The notes under the pieces were generated by a model, which was not told where the DNA came from, searched no databases, and saw only the letters and a program-made list of their open reading frames with translations. Shown here piece after piece: positions 23,928 through 35,279 of a stretch of 64,000 nucleotides of DNA (position 1 is the first letter of the stretch; the number at the start of each line of letters is the position of its first letter). The stretch is from assembly GCA_963932465.1 (NCBI GenBank), contig OZ010795.1, positions 472,368,806 to 472,432,805 of the forward strand, in the 5' to 3' direction. This DNA is from Maratus speciosus (lineage: Eukaryota > Arthropoda > Arachnida > Araneae > Salticidae). Position numbers and translations under genes: made by a program.

Positions 23928-24928
23928 GTTTAGAGCTATAGTTATGTTCATATTGGACAGAGACATCAGATATCCTGTATTTTAGAGTATAAAAATAGAT
24001 TGTGTCCTTGTGTTCAATACAAAAATTGTGTTTTTTACGTGCGGACATTTTTATCTTAAAGTTTGTCTAATGTTTTTTTTTTTTTTTAATCGCCCTGTAT
24101 ATCTGCTTTATTTTCATTTTCTGGGTTACTGATTTCCTTTACTAAACAGGCAAAAGAAAATATCTACATTATAAAGAAAAATCATGCCTATGAAGTAATA
24201 CTGACGTCATATTGGCGGTAGCAACATCTGACCAAAAAAATTCGGTTTTAGTCAATTTTTTTTTAACTTTTAAACATCGCGGAATTTAAATTTTTACGCC
24301 ATCGTATAGGGGAGAAAATGTTCTTTTAAAGGCTATTTGTTTAAAAACTGTATCTATATTTGCTGATTCTTTTTATGGTTTTAGAAATAATTTTCAAGGG
24401 TGATAAAAAAAAAAAAAAAAAAAAAAAAAATCTATCTCTATTGCGTTTAGCCGATTATGTAAATTTAATTCGTAATGCAGAAATTAAAACGATATAAATA
24501 ATGGAGCGTTTGTTTCAGGCTAATACTACATAGAGAAATTGAAACTTTATCAATCAATAAATAAAATAATAAAATTTATAAATAAAACACAAATTTAACA
24601 GATATGTAACAGGTCTCTGTATCAAAAACTTTGGCGACTTCTGCTAATAACTCTTGATATGAGGCTAATACGAAAGTATCGCTTTTAATAATTTTCAAAG
24701 CTTTATTTGAATACATTAGTGATACTTTTAATTTAAAAATGTTTTTTGGTGTTGTTAATGAGCAATCTAGAAAATATATTAAATATAAAAAAATCTATTA
24801 GAGTTATATAACAAATTACAAAGCCTATAATACATAATGAATTCTGATTATACTTCTGAATTATTCAGGAGTAGATGAAATACCATTTATTAGAGCAGAC
24901 GGATCAAAGAATTACTATATTCGTATGA

Positions 24929-25192
24929 CTAGCAGGAAATTTAGTTATAGAAAAAAAGAAGCATCTAGCTGATATAAAGTATAATAGAAAAACCACAGCC
25001 CTTGGAATATTATATCAAGACGAAACCATCCAAATAAATGTCAATGAAAGTAAGACAAATTTTCACTGTAGTCTATACTATCCATTCATTATAAGAGAAA
25101 CCATAGAGATTGTAACATGCAAAGATTCAATTTGTAACAATGCAGCATCATTTAACTTACCAAAATTATGGCTTGAGTTACTCCATGGTTAA
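24929..25192 (+). pseudogene. Unrecognised coding relic, 87 codons
   Basis: An open frame without an ATG runs 87 codons to a TAA at 25190. Its composition looks protein-like (TALGILYQDETIQINVNESK, later CSLYYPF and ICNNAASFNLP). Just upstream, in another frame, about 33 codons read as plausible protein (IPFIRADGSKNYYIRM), so a frameshift probably splits one gene. I know no family for it. It lies in repeat-array DNA between two dispersed repeats. A transposon or an old viral insertion are both possible; neither is shown. Confidence 0.35.
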
Positions 25193-25362
25193 GAAATAAA
25201 CATCCAAATAAAAAAAATAATAATAATGTGCGTAATGTGAAAGAGTATGTGAAAAAAATGGAGCGTTTCAAATTATTACACCATAGATCGTGCAATTTTA
25301 GAATATCCTTATTTGTTTTGATAAAGGCTCGTATGGAGCCGAAACATCAAAACATTCCATTA

Positions 25363-25975
25363 AAACTTTTAACCATTTGGAAAAATGGTTATTGTCCTCG
25401 TCAGAGTTGGAAATCAAAAGCATATCTGAAGCTTTTTATTGGTCGAATCCGCATTTTATTCGTTCTCTGATTGGTCTATACAGTAATCTGTATTTCCCTT
25501 TACTTTCAACAGAGATGGATACTTCTGTTGCCACGATTACAAAAAAGTAATAAAAAAAATCAATAACTCAGAAAAAAATTGAGATACAGCTTTCAAACAA
25601 ATTGCATTTAAAAGTACATTTTTTTCTCTGTACTACGGTGTAAAAAGTAATATTGTGGGATGTTTAGAAGTTTAAGAATGAAATTTCATTTAAAATGGGT
25701 CGTCAGATTTCTTGAACGATGGAAAAGCGTTTTCCCGAACAGCCAATGAAATGCTTGGATAATACGTAAGTTTCAGGTGGATAATACGTAAGTTTAAGGA
25801 AATATGACAAGTCGCAGGCGATTTTTGTCGCTTGCAATTTTTACGTGTAATAACGCTATTAATGTTTAATTCATGGCGTACGTAATGTATGATCAAGCCC
25901 GTGCGATTTTTTATGTCTTAAATTTTAATCTTTGAAAAAATCCTTTTCCAAATGGTCGTTGTAATTTGTAAAATT
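25363..25975 (-). repeat. Dispersed repeat shared with 60.3-60.9 kb
   Basis: The 613-bp segment is the inverse of 60285-60905 over most of its length; shared words include GTTGAAAGTAAAGGG, ACTTTTAAATGCAATTTGTTTG and TACGTACGCCATGAATTAAAC-like pieces on the minus strand. Part of it recurs diverged near 24290-24370. At one end the minus strand reads CTGACGA (25399-25405) next to an AACCATT...AATGGTT hairpin, as in the 60.8-kb copy. A related word TTGATAAAGGCTCG...GAGCCGAAAC sits at about 25319-25349. Confidence 0.7.
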
Positions 25976-27199
25976 GCTTTTTTTTTAAATTATTTTTTAC
26001 TGTTTTTGATGTCTTTATCTTACAGTTTTAGCACTTAAAAGAAGTAACTATTAGAGTTTTAATATAAAAAAAATGGTTTTTACCTATGTTCTGTAACCCG
26101 TGCAGTCCGTGTTGGCTTCTCTAGTATTAATTAAAAAAAATCCTTAGAGTTAATTACATTGGTTAATTATTAGTTTGCCAGTTAATTGTTATCCATCATA
26201 GTAACTAAACAATACCGTTTAATTTAAAACTATTTTTTATGTCATAGACAGTTTTAATGGTTGTTTTTTATATCCATTTCTTGATCTTCATTTTTCTTGG
26301 TTGTTCTTTAACTAAGAACTGAAAGACAAAATATTAAAAAAGTGTGAAAAAAGTCAAATTTACCATGATTGGTCAATTAGTAGTGTGGCATCAAAATTTC
26401 ATCAGTCAAAGTAACTAAACAGAATTTTTTAATTTAAAATATTTTACGTCATTGGTAGTTTTTATTGTTTTTTTTTCATGTTCATTCCCTGATCTTCTTT
26501 TTCTTCTTTTTTTTTTTTTTTTAGCTAACTGCATTTTCTAAGGAATAAAAATAAAATATCTATTTATATAAACTCCAAGTCTCTGTGTGTCCCTCACGAT
26601 TCCGGTAGGACCACCTCATTGAAATGAGTAATTGTTGAAAAATACTAATGCAGGGTTACCACAGTAGCGACAAATGTTGGCCAATTTGGCAATAGCTGGC
26701 TGATTTGGTGAAATTCCTATTTATAACTATTAATCTTTCATAAAGGAGGTCACCAAAATTTAATTTAAACTCCGCTCTTTTAAGATATTTTTTCAAAATC
26801 TATGGGTGAGAATTTAAAGTACATCTTTACATCTTCCACCCGATGCTACTAATAAAATAACCGCCAATAGACGACGCTGTACTGTATGAGCTCCTAACTG
26901 CGCGATTTTAATGTGCTTTAGGTACTTTTCCAGTATAAGTGCCTTGGCGAAAAAAGAAATTTGGCAACATTTTCCCGGAACCTATCCACTGTGTCATTTT
27001 ATATACACATGCATTTTTTTTTCGATATTTATACGATTTATTTATACGATTAAAAAAGCCGTTTCTCTAATTTTATACAGAAACAGATGTAATTTGTACA
27101 TAAAAACATGAATAATATATATATAAAATAAACATATAAAAAAAAAACACTCATCAAGTTTGTTTTCATAGCTGTTTATATGATTTGACAACAATTCTC

Positions 27200-28766
27200 A
27201 ATATTTTTCCGTTATACGGACACCATGCCAAAATGTATGCGGTACTTTTCCATTATACGGACAGCATTATCGCCAAGCGCAATAGTTGGCGCAAAATGAA
27301 AATAAGGTGAATTGAAACATTTGAAAAATAAAAGAAAAAACATTCTCGATAGTAAAGTGGGCATTTTAAAAATATAACATTTGAAAATTACAAACTTTTA
27401 TGAACTATTTTATTAAATCACAAATATATACTTAAAATAAATGAACAAATAACTGTTATGCTATAAAGTAATAAAATAAAAAATCATATTAAACTGCTGC
27501 CATAAAATTATAAATATCTTTCAGCATTGCAGTAAACATTTCATTTTTTGAATGAAGGCGTAGCCACATAAAATCTATGAGATACGACTCTAAATGATGA
27601 CGAACAGCTTCCCGATGTCTTTTGTTGCGCCATTTTGCCCCACAATCTTTCAACATTTGGAGTATGACATCCAGTATTAGGGTCGACAAAATTGTATTTG
27701 TGATTTACTGTGAAATGATCATAACCAGCACTTAGCAGTTCATCTGTTTTATATTCTTTCCAACAATCTGTATAAATAATACATGACTTTCATCTACTTC
27801 TATAATTTTATTAGGTCCACCGATTTTTCTATTTGGTCGAGAACATAAAGCATTTGCACAAACTTCTCTCGAATAACTATTCCATTCCACTGTTGTGTTG
27901 TGGTTCATATCAAGTTGCAGCTCACAAAACTCAATCGATGTCAACTCTTTGCACGATAAATATATAAACCTCAAAGCATTAAGAAAAGTCACCCGCGATC
28001 CTTTAAACCAAGTTTTTTGTCGTATTTCTACGCTTTCTTCGCATGATCGTAAGCTACAACTCAATTTCGGATTTCCAGAACTCATCCATAATTTCATTTC
28101 ATGATTTTTTGAACACAATCTTTTATTATGCAGAATTCCAAATTCCTGAAACAGTTTTATCACAACTTTCTCATCATCCGGTAATTGCCAAATGATAAAA
28201 TCCATCTCAGCATCAGCAGTAAAAGTAAACTACAACTTTATAAAAAAAAAAAGCATTTTTAATTCGATTAATAGCAGATTAAAAAGCTTTCCAAGGTTAA
28301 GGTTAAACAATAATCATTCACGCGATTCACGTTTCATAAATAACAAATCACAATGTTTCGCATGGTTTACAAAAAAAATCTACGATCAAGGTGGAAATAA
28401 TTGGCGCATTAGCATACATTTTAGCATGCTGTCCGTATAACGGAAAAGTACCATATATGCTAATGCGCCAATTATTTCAAAATGCTAAAAGATATTTGTA
28501 ATTTTATGCCAGCAGTTTAATATGAGTTTTATTTTATTGCTTTATTTTATAACAGTTATTTGTTCAATTATTTTAAGTATATATTTGTGATTTAATGAAA
28601 TAGTTCGTAAAAGTCTGGAATTTTCAAATGTTATATTTTTTAAATGCTCACTTTAGTACGACAATATTTTTTCTTTTATTTTTCAAATGCCGTAATTCAC
28701 GTGACTTTCATTTTGCGCCAACTATTACGCTTGGCGACAATGGTATCCGCATAACGGAAAAGTACC
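27200..28766. mobile_element. Merlin DNA transposon, decayed
   Basis: The ends are versions of GGTACTTTTCCGTTATACGG (eroded on the left, intact inverse at 28745-28766). The flanks CAATTCTC (27192-27199) and CAAATCTC (28767-28774) match at seven of eight positions, fitting the 8-9 bp duplications of Merlin. Removing the element rejoins a Helitron sequence seen uninterrupted at 30.53 kb. The arms 27280-27520 and 28475-28735 are long inverted repeats that run into the 3' end of the transposase frame. Extra internal copies of the end sequence lie at 27241 and 28430-28452, the latter inside a small palindrome. Confidence 0.8.
27489..28205 (-). pseudogene. Merlin (ISXO2/IS1595-like) transposase relic
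   Basis: The N-terminal part has the zinc-ribbon spacing HNKRLC...C (residues 26-50) and the segment TWFKGSR, as in Merlin transposases. IIEVDES follows, with the first catalytic Asp at residue 138 (about 27792-27794). The next part lies in another frame: TDCWKEY (second Asp), then HFTVNHKYNFVDPNTG and NVERLW (the Glu). The 60 or so residues normally found between EVDES and TDCW are missing. The C-terminal frame 27489-27689 reads ESYLIDFMW. The deletion and frameshifts make it non-functional. Confidence 0.85.
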
Positions 28767-28938
28767 CAAATCTCACTTTCTGATGCCCAAATTACACCAA
28801 ACTTTTTTTTAAAAATGCCAAAGCCCATACAGTGGAAAAGTATCAAACTGTCTATTATTTTGCGCTATCTGTGTTATAGTTTATACTATATGCAAGGTGT
28901 GTGGAGCGAAGAGTTTAAACATTAAATATTAAAGTTTC

Positions 28939-29100
28939 GGCACAGATGTCATATACACAACGGGTACTTAACTATCATCAAAGTGTCGTTATTTTGCTTG
29001 ATATGGTAACCCGGATGTTGTTGTTTATGCTGTTGATGTTTTCGCCAAATTGGCGTCGGAAAAAATCGCTCCAATATGGGGTATATATGACAACTGTGCC
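28939..29100. mobile_element. GGCACAG-type MITE, copy 1
   Basis: The element begins GGCACAGATGTCATATA and ends with the inverse TATATGACAACTGTGCC. It is flanked by an exact 8-bp duplication AAAGTTTC (28931-28938 and 29101-29108). The body shares GCTTGATATGGTAACCCGG with copy 2 at 30.1 kb. Confidence 0.9.
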
Positions 29101-29159
29101 AAAGTTTCTATAAAGCAGTATAAGACTAAAAATTAAGAATAAAATAAATGCAAAATAAG

Positions 29160-29695
29160 ATTAAAGAAGAAAGAAAAATCATGCGTTAAGCATAGAATAT
29201 GAAACTCTTTCCAACACATCCTGAATGCTTTAACAAAACTTCGTTATTTAGGGAAATAAGGTAAATAAGATAACTAAGTAAACATTTTAGAAAACGCATA
29301 ATTGTTTTAAAAAATTGATTTCAGCAGTTACCGTCCATAGCAATAGTACCGTTATTACACGCCACTATTTAGCTAAAATTTAATTTAAGCTACTCTTAAA
29401 GCTACTGAAATCATATTTCCAGATATTATCATCCATAGACGGTTATGTATCCAATTCTTTGCGTGACCCTGTATATCATTTTATCTATATTCTACAAATA
29501 TTTCTTAGCAATCTAAATGCAGTTCAGCGTAAAACTGCATAACTCCTTTAAAAACCACCTTTAAGCAATTTATTCTCATACACAGGAACCCTTACGAATT
29601 CTTTTGTGTAGCCCTGCATATGAACTGTAGCATTTATACACATGGTATAGTATGCATAAATGTAGTGAAACATAAAAGCGCATATCATAATTAAA
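29160..29695 (-). repeat. Minisatellite fragment, inverted
   Basis: About three units of the 1.43-kb array occur on the minus strand, marked by inverses of ACAGGGCTACACAAAAGAATTC near 29589-29620 and of ACAGGGTCACGCAAAGAATT near 29455-29475. The closing segment is inverted at 29180-29230. Confidence 0.7.
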
Positions 29696-29896
29696 AATGC
29701 ATTTCTAGCAATCATTACTTATGTACGTACAATACTTCGGAGAAAAGTTTCTTGGCGAGAAAGAAGTTTGCCAACGTATTTTCTGACAACCTATTTACTG
29801 CTTCATACTCACAAGCAATTTTTTGCATATGCATACAATTTATTTAATGTAAAAAAAACTATTTATCCATTTTTATAAAGAAACAGAAGTATTTTT

Positions 29897-29965
29897 TGCA
29901 CAGATGTCATATACGCATCGGGGTTGGCGTGATTTTTCTCTGACGCCAATTCGGCAGAAATCTCG
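29897..29965. mobile_element. GGCACAG-type MITE, partial copy
   Basis: Only the left terminal part is kept (GCACAGATGTCATATACGC, then GGCGTGATTTTT and TGACGCCAATTCGGC). The right end and target duplication are absent. Confidence 0.65.
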
Positions 29966-30115
29966 CTTTCGAATACCAGTTACTTATATATTTTTAAATT
30001 ATTTGCTATCATTTTGAAAAGGAAATAACTATAAATAAATAAAAGTTTGAATAATAACTATAGAACAAAACAGTTTATATAATTTAAAAACAGAAAATAA
30101 AAGTAAATAAACAAT

Positions 30116-30322
30116 GGCACAGATGTCATATTCGCCCCATATTGGCGCGATTTTTTTCTGACGCCAATGTCATATACGTAATGTATACTTAACCGGCGCC
30201 AAAGTGTTATTATTTTGCTTGATATGGTAACCCGGATGTTCTTGCTTATGCTGTTGATGTTTTCGCCAAATCGGCGTCGGAAAAAAATCGCGCCAATATG
30301 GGGCGAATATGACATCTGTGCC
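30116..30322. mobile_element. GGCACAG-type MITE, copy 2 (best preserved)
   Basis: The 52-bp terminal inverted repeats are nearly perfect, starting GGCACAGATGTCATATTCGC and ending in the inverse. The flanking 8-bp duplication TAAACAAT (30108-30115 and 30323-30330) is exact. The GG start and 8-bp duplication would fit Merlin, and 8 bp also fits hAT. No coding capacity; the 63- and 85-codon frames are readings of the element. Confidence 0.9.
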
Positions 30323-31861
30323 TAAACAATTTATTAATAAATAAAAAACAATAGCCGGCAAAATAACACCATTTTAGCGCCATAGGTATCCCAGTTCATA
30401 TCTGAAATCTGTGCCGTAATTTGTATATAAAAAATATATATATATTTAGAAACGATTTTTTATGTATATAAGTGCATATATAAACAAAAATAAAAGTTCA
30501 TTAGATTTGTTTTCATAGCTGTATATTTTGGCAACATATCTCACTTTCTGATGCCCGAATTACGCCAAGATTTTTTTTTAAATGCGCTATAATGGAAAAG
30601 TACCTAAATAAATAATTAACAGAAATAACCAATTATACAAACTAAAACATTTTATTTCGAGATTAAAGCATTGTTTTTAATTTCGATTAAAAATACATAT
30701 ATCTTTGGATAACTTTAATTGAAATTGGGTTCACGGCTTAATATCTCATTCCATAAACCTAAACAAACACAAGTGATTCATTCATCGTGAACCGTAAAAA
30801 ATATTAAATCATTGAGGTAATCATTCACAAAGTAAGTTCTCCAACAATCAATGGAGAATATTCTAATGACGCCATAGTATGTAAAATGGTGGCGGTATCA
30901 TTTGTTTATGGTTTGAAATCACAAAGATTTAATTTTGCAATGTCTCTTAGTTACATTATTTTATTGTCGTATTTATGAGATCAGAACAAAAGCATATTTT
31001 TTCATTATTTAGTTATTAAAGACGGAAAAAAAATTATAAATGTGCATGATTTGAAAAAATTAAATAATTTTCTTTCTTAATACTAAAAAATAACATCGGG
31101 AAGTAACAGCGAGTTTAAGTTAAATAAGTTTAGCTGTTTAATTCTGTTGTAATATTCAAAATAACTGTATTTATTAGATTTCAGTAAACAACATCAGGGC
31201 TCGATTAAACTTTGAAGTTAGAGAAATTACAATGTCATTTCAGGACCTTTCTTTTGGAGAAGCTTTTCTAAATTCCACATATACATGGAAACTCTTCAGT
31301 GTTAGAAATATTATTCCCAGGACTGGCATAACATGAGAACGGCCTGCAATTTTACACCAGTTTTTGAAAACTACTTTATATCAGAAATTTTACTAAAAAC
31401 TGGTTACTTTTTTGTTATAGAGGACCGCACTATTAGAATTATGACAAGTTGCAGCCAATTTCGCCAAAGTCGTAACCAAGATCGGGAAGCACACACATAT
31501 AATACCATATAATACCATTTTATGAAATCGTATACGATATTTTAATAGTTTTTACCTTACTTCAAGTGTGTAATTTATTTATTTTTAAGGCTTAATAATC
31601 TAAATTGTCCAATATATGAATTTAAAAAAAATGTAAACAAAGATTGAATAGACATGACCGCAAAAATCTGCAGAAAACTTGGAACTGTGCAGATAAGTGG
31701 TCTTCTACTGTACACAGTTTTTCATAAATGTGTTTCGTTCTTAAAATGTGTTATTTTCATCTATCACTGCGGAACAAATGAGAAAACTCATATTCTTGCA
31801 CATGAGTCGTATATATCTTTATATCTAAATTTCCGTCATTTTTGACGGGCTACCTTTCTAG

Positions 31862-32430
31862 TTAATATAGAAAAAGAAGTCTTAAACTGTCTAATTTAAA
31901 TCCCTTGTCAATTGCCAGAATTTATTTTCCTCTTATCTACCTTCGTTTTTTCATTTTCTTTGCTAACTTTTTTTTCTCTTATAAAATATATAAAAGGTGT
32001 AACAATGAAAAAAATGGACTTTTTTAAAATTTCTAATCATGAATTATTAATGTGTCAGTAAATATTTTGCCAATTGAAGTAACTAAATGATATTGTTTAA
32101 GTAATTCTGTTTATCTCATTAACAGTTATTACTTTTACTTCTTTTTAAAAATTATATCTATCAGTTGATATTAAATTTTTTTGACTAGCTTCCTATTTCT
32201 TTAATTAAAAAAATCCTTTTGCTTGTCGCAATTGGTTAGTATAGGTAAAGGTATATCAATAAAATAACTAAACGATGTGAATTAAAAACAACTTTTTTTT
32301 AATTATTTAATTGCTTTATTTTTATTTAATCGCTTTATTTTAATTTTTAACACCGTTTTTTTTTTTATTATTTATATTTAATCGCTTTTTTTTTCATTCC
32401 ACTTTTTATTACTTTTTAATAGCTTTATTT
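31862..32430 (+). repeat. Array units resuming after Helitron B
   Basis: The words of the 22.0-26.6 kb array (TTTCATTTTCTTTGCTAAC, GAAGTAACTAAATGATATTG) continue directly after the Helitron 3' end, as expected if the Helitron interrupted the array. A T-rich stretch at 32288-32400 is uninformative. Confidence 0.55.
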
Positions 32431-32934
32431 TTAACATTTTCCGATGAAGTTGCAAAATGTTTAAGAATTTGATTTGCCTGTTTGTCCGTCTGTCCGTGCT
32501 CTAACTCCTGTAAGTACTGCTCGATTTACCTGAAATTTATAGATGTAATTGGGTATCATTATGGCGTGTTCGGTATTGAAAATGAAGTGTATAATAGCAT
32601 TTACGCTTCATTTGCAAAGACATTCAAAAGTATTCCATTACGGTCTATGGGGGAAATTTTTTTGCCATGTATTTTAATGATATTATACTATTTTAAACAT
32701 ACTGAAATTTATATATATCGTTGAGGCTCTACACGGTTCTTATTGTAGAATAGGGTGTGCATAGAATCTGTCGTTCATTTACAGGTACGCACGAAAAATT
32801 GGCTACAGTAGAAATTGAACAATAATTGAACTATTGAAACCTACGAGCAATAACTATTGAAAGTTCGTTTTCTGTTGTGGTATGCATTTTTAAATTACAG
32901 ATCCTATACAGGGTTGCACAAAAGTTCTCGCGTA

Positions 32935-34001
32935 CAGTCGTGGAAAAAAAAGTAAACACCCCCTACTAACTTCTCAACAAATTATCGTAGAAGAAAGTTA
33001 CTGGTACCACACGATTGGTAATAAAGTCTACTTTTAAATGATGTATATAAAATTTTCTTAGGGGTAATATACATATTAAAACGAGCCATAACTTTGTCTT
33101 TTTCAGTAGCAGTACACAATTCTGACTGCATAAATGAACTCTACACCCTTCAAATAGACTAAAAACAAATTTTTATGCAATTCGTACGATAAGTTTCCGA
33201 GAAATTAATTATTTTAAAACGAGCGTATTTTAGGGGCTGTATCCCAATTGAAGTTCGGTACTTGATTGTTGACCGAGAGAGCCCCCTTCTTGATCAAGGC
33301 ATCTTAAGCGCCACTAAAGCAGTCATTGAAGATTACGGGATAGCAGAAGAAATTTCAAAATATCTAGTCACTTCTATCATGGAAGGCCCCTTAAACCATC
33401 ATTTTGCCGTTTTTTAAGCATAATTTGAAAACTACTTGGAAGAAAAATGTGAAATTTTGGATTTTCATAAAGCAGGACTTAATAAATCTAAATCCATCAA
33501 AAAAATTTTAGGTTGCAATTCATAATTTTTTCGAATATTAATTTCATATTTCATAATTCATATCATAAAATTATAAAAATTGCAAATTCAACATATTTAT
33601 GTATAGGTATATTAGTATTATTTCTACAAAAAAATTAGTACATTAGGAGCATAATTTCCGGAGATATAAATAAAAATATGAAAATGTAATTTAATGTAAT
33701 TTAAGAAGCACTAAATTTTCAATGTTTATAATTCAAAAACTTATCATTCAAATGACTTGAAATTTTGTGTCTAGGCATAGTTTGGACCGAAGATTTGAAA
33801 TATCTTGTTAAAAATGGGTATTGTCATTGAAAAAAAATTAAGTTATGGTTCGTTTTAATATGTAGACGGTCCCCTAAGCTAATTTTATATACATCATTTA
33901 AAAGTAGACTTTATTTCCAATCGTTCGGTACCAGTAACTTTCTTCTACGATAATTTGTTGATGAGTTAGTACGTGGTGTTTACTTTTTTTTTCCACGACT
34001 G
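32935..34001. mobile_element. Tc1/mariner-type foldback element
   Basis: It starts CAGTCGTGGAAAAAAAAG and ends with its inverse, between TA at 32933-32934 and 34002-34003. Arms of about 180 bp are well matched (ATTATCGTAGAAGAAAGTTA, GTAGACTTTATT). The centre has no transposase motif. It is a non-autonomous element inserted in a minisatellite unit. Confidence 0.85.
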
Positions 34002-34350
34002 TACATTTCCATTTATTCAAGAAATTGCTGAATGGAAAATTTCAACTGTGCTATTCGTTTAACTGAACTAACTTTTAGCATACTGTGTAGTATAGATACA
34101 AATATATAGATCATATACAGGGCTGCACAAAAAAAAAAAACCCGAATATTTTCCAGACTATTGACGCTAATAGCAGAAATTGGGTTTTCAAATGCGCTAT
34201 GCATTTTTAAATTGAACTAATTTTTTAAATTTTACTTGGCTTGTATAAATTATATAACTCATATGCAAAGCTGCACGAAAGTTTTCAAGTTTATTTCCGT
34301 TTATTCACAGAAATTCTGAATGAAAATATTCAACTGTATTAATCGTTTAA

Positions 34351-34999
34351 GGGGACAAGGAACCTTAAAATAATTTTTTTTATTTTTTATAAATTTCACC
34401 TTAAATATTATTCAAGGGTACATTATATGCATTATGGCATGCATTTATCACAAAAAGAAAATTAAAAAAAAAAAATATTTTGGAATTTTACGCGTCGTCT
34501 TAGAAATCTTCGAAATGCCCCCTGCGTCTTCCATATCAATGAAAATCCCCAATATTTTTTTTTATAAAAGTTTGTTTTATATATATAAATAAAATAGAGC
34601 ACCAAATTTTATATATTTGAATTTAAAAGTTTAAAAAAAATTTGAAAATTGAAAATTTTTGAAATTTTTTCGAAAAAATTTCAAAATTTTTAATTTTTTT
34701 TTTAACCTTTAAATTTAACTATTTAAAATTCGATGCTCTATTTTATTTATATATATAAAACAAACTTTTATAAAAAATATTGGGGATTTTCATTGATATG
34801 GAAGACGCAAGGGGCATTTCGAAGATTTCTAAGACGACGCGTAAAATTCCATTTTTTCTCAAAAATAATTTTTTTTTTAATTTTCTTTTTGTGATAAATG
34901 CATGCCATAATGCATATAATGTACCCTTGAATAATATTTAGGTGAAATTCACAAAAAAAAAAAAAAATATTTTTAAGGATTTTAAGGTCCCTTGTCCCC
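34351..34999. mobile_element. TTAA foldback element
   Basis: TTAA, then GGGGACAAGG ... CCTTGTCCCC, then TTAA. The two arms, each about 300 bp, are near-exact inverses except for homopolymer runs (GACGACGCGTAAAATTCCA, GATATGGAAGACGCA). TTAA targets are used by piggyBac and Kolobok; the GGGG start does not match the CCC start of the other TTAA elements in this window. It belongs to one family with 6971-7630. Confidence 0.85.
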
Positions 35000-35279
35000 T
35001 TAACTCAACTAACTTTTGGCATGCCATGTCGTAAACATACATACCTATATAATAGAGGGTTGCGCAAAAAAAAAAAAAAAAAAAAAAATCGGATATCTTC
35101 CCGACAATTAAGGGTTAATCCCAGAAATTGGATTTCCAAATAAGTTATGAGTTTTTCAAATTGTTTATTTAGACATCACCTTTCAGTAAACTGTGTAACC
35201 TTAATAGATTGTAAAGTTTTGTTAAAGTATTCTGAATGTGTTGGAAAATGTTACATAATCAATGCATGATTTTTCGTTC

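Larger units (their letters stand above)
22025..26558 (+). repeat. Degenerate array of about 200-bp units (host of nested elements)
   Basis: Two words recur in the same order: a CTTGATCTTCATTTTCTTGG-like word near 22020, 24105, 26280 and 26470, and GTAACTAAAC..TATTGTTTAATT followed by AAACCATT near 22165, 22790, 26200 and 26410. The same words resume after Helitron copy B at 31.9-32.4 kb and again near 35.29-35.48 kb. I read this as an old satellite-like region into which a hAT MITE, other repeats and a Helitron later inserted. The bulk between the word pairs is unclassified and AT-rich. Confidence 0.5.
26559..31861 (+). mobile_element. Non-autonomous Helitron (copy B) with nested elements
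   Basis: It begins TCTATTTATATAAAC after an A and ends with hairpin CCGTCA-TTTT-TGACGG (31833-31848), GCTACCTTT and CTAG before a T. Both termini match copy A, which lies on the opposite strand. The 5.3-kb body contains a Merlin element (27200-28766), two complete copies and one partial copy of an 8-bp-duplication MITE, and a minisatellite fragment. No Helitron Rep or helicase motifs were seen. It lies within array units that resume at 31862. Confidence 0.85.
32435..35275 (+). repeat. Minisatellite array split by two insertions
   Basis: This is the same array type as at 1.43-2.70 kb: leader at 32435-32600 (GCTCTAACTCCTGTAAG, GGTATTGAAAATGAAGTG), units with ACAGGGTTGCACAAAAG near 32908, 34118, 34267 and 35055, and the closing segment near 35235. 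A Tc1-like foldback (32935-34001) and a TTAA foldback (34351-34999) interrupt units. Removing each at its TA or TTAA restores a continuous unit sequence. The 80-codon frame at 32482 follows the leader. Confidence 0.8.

Noticed and set aside
27895..28104. 69-codon plus-strand frame
   Set aside because: It is antisense to the Merlin transposase relic.
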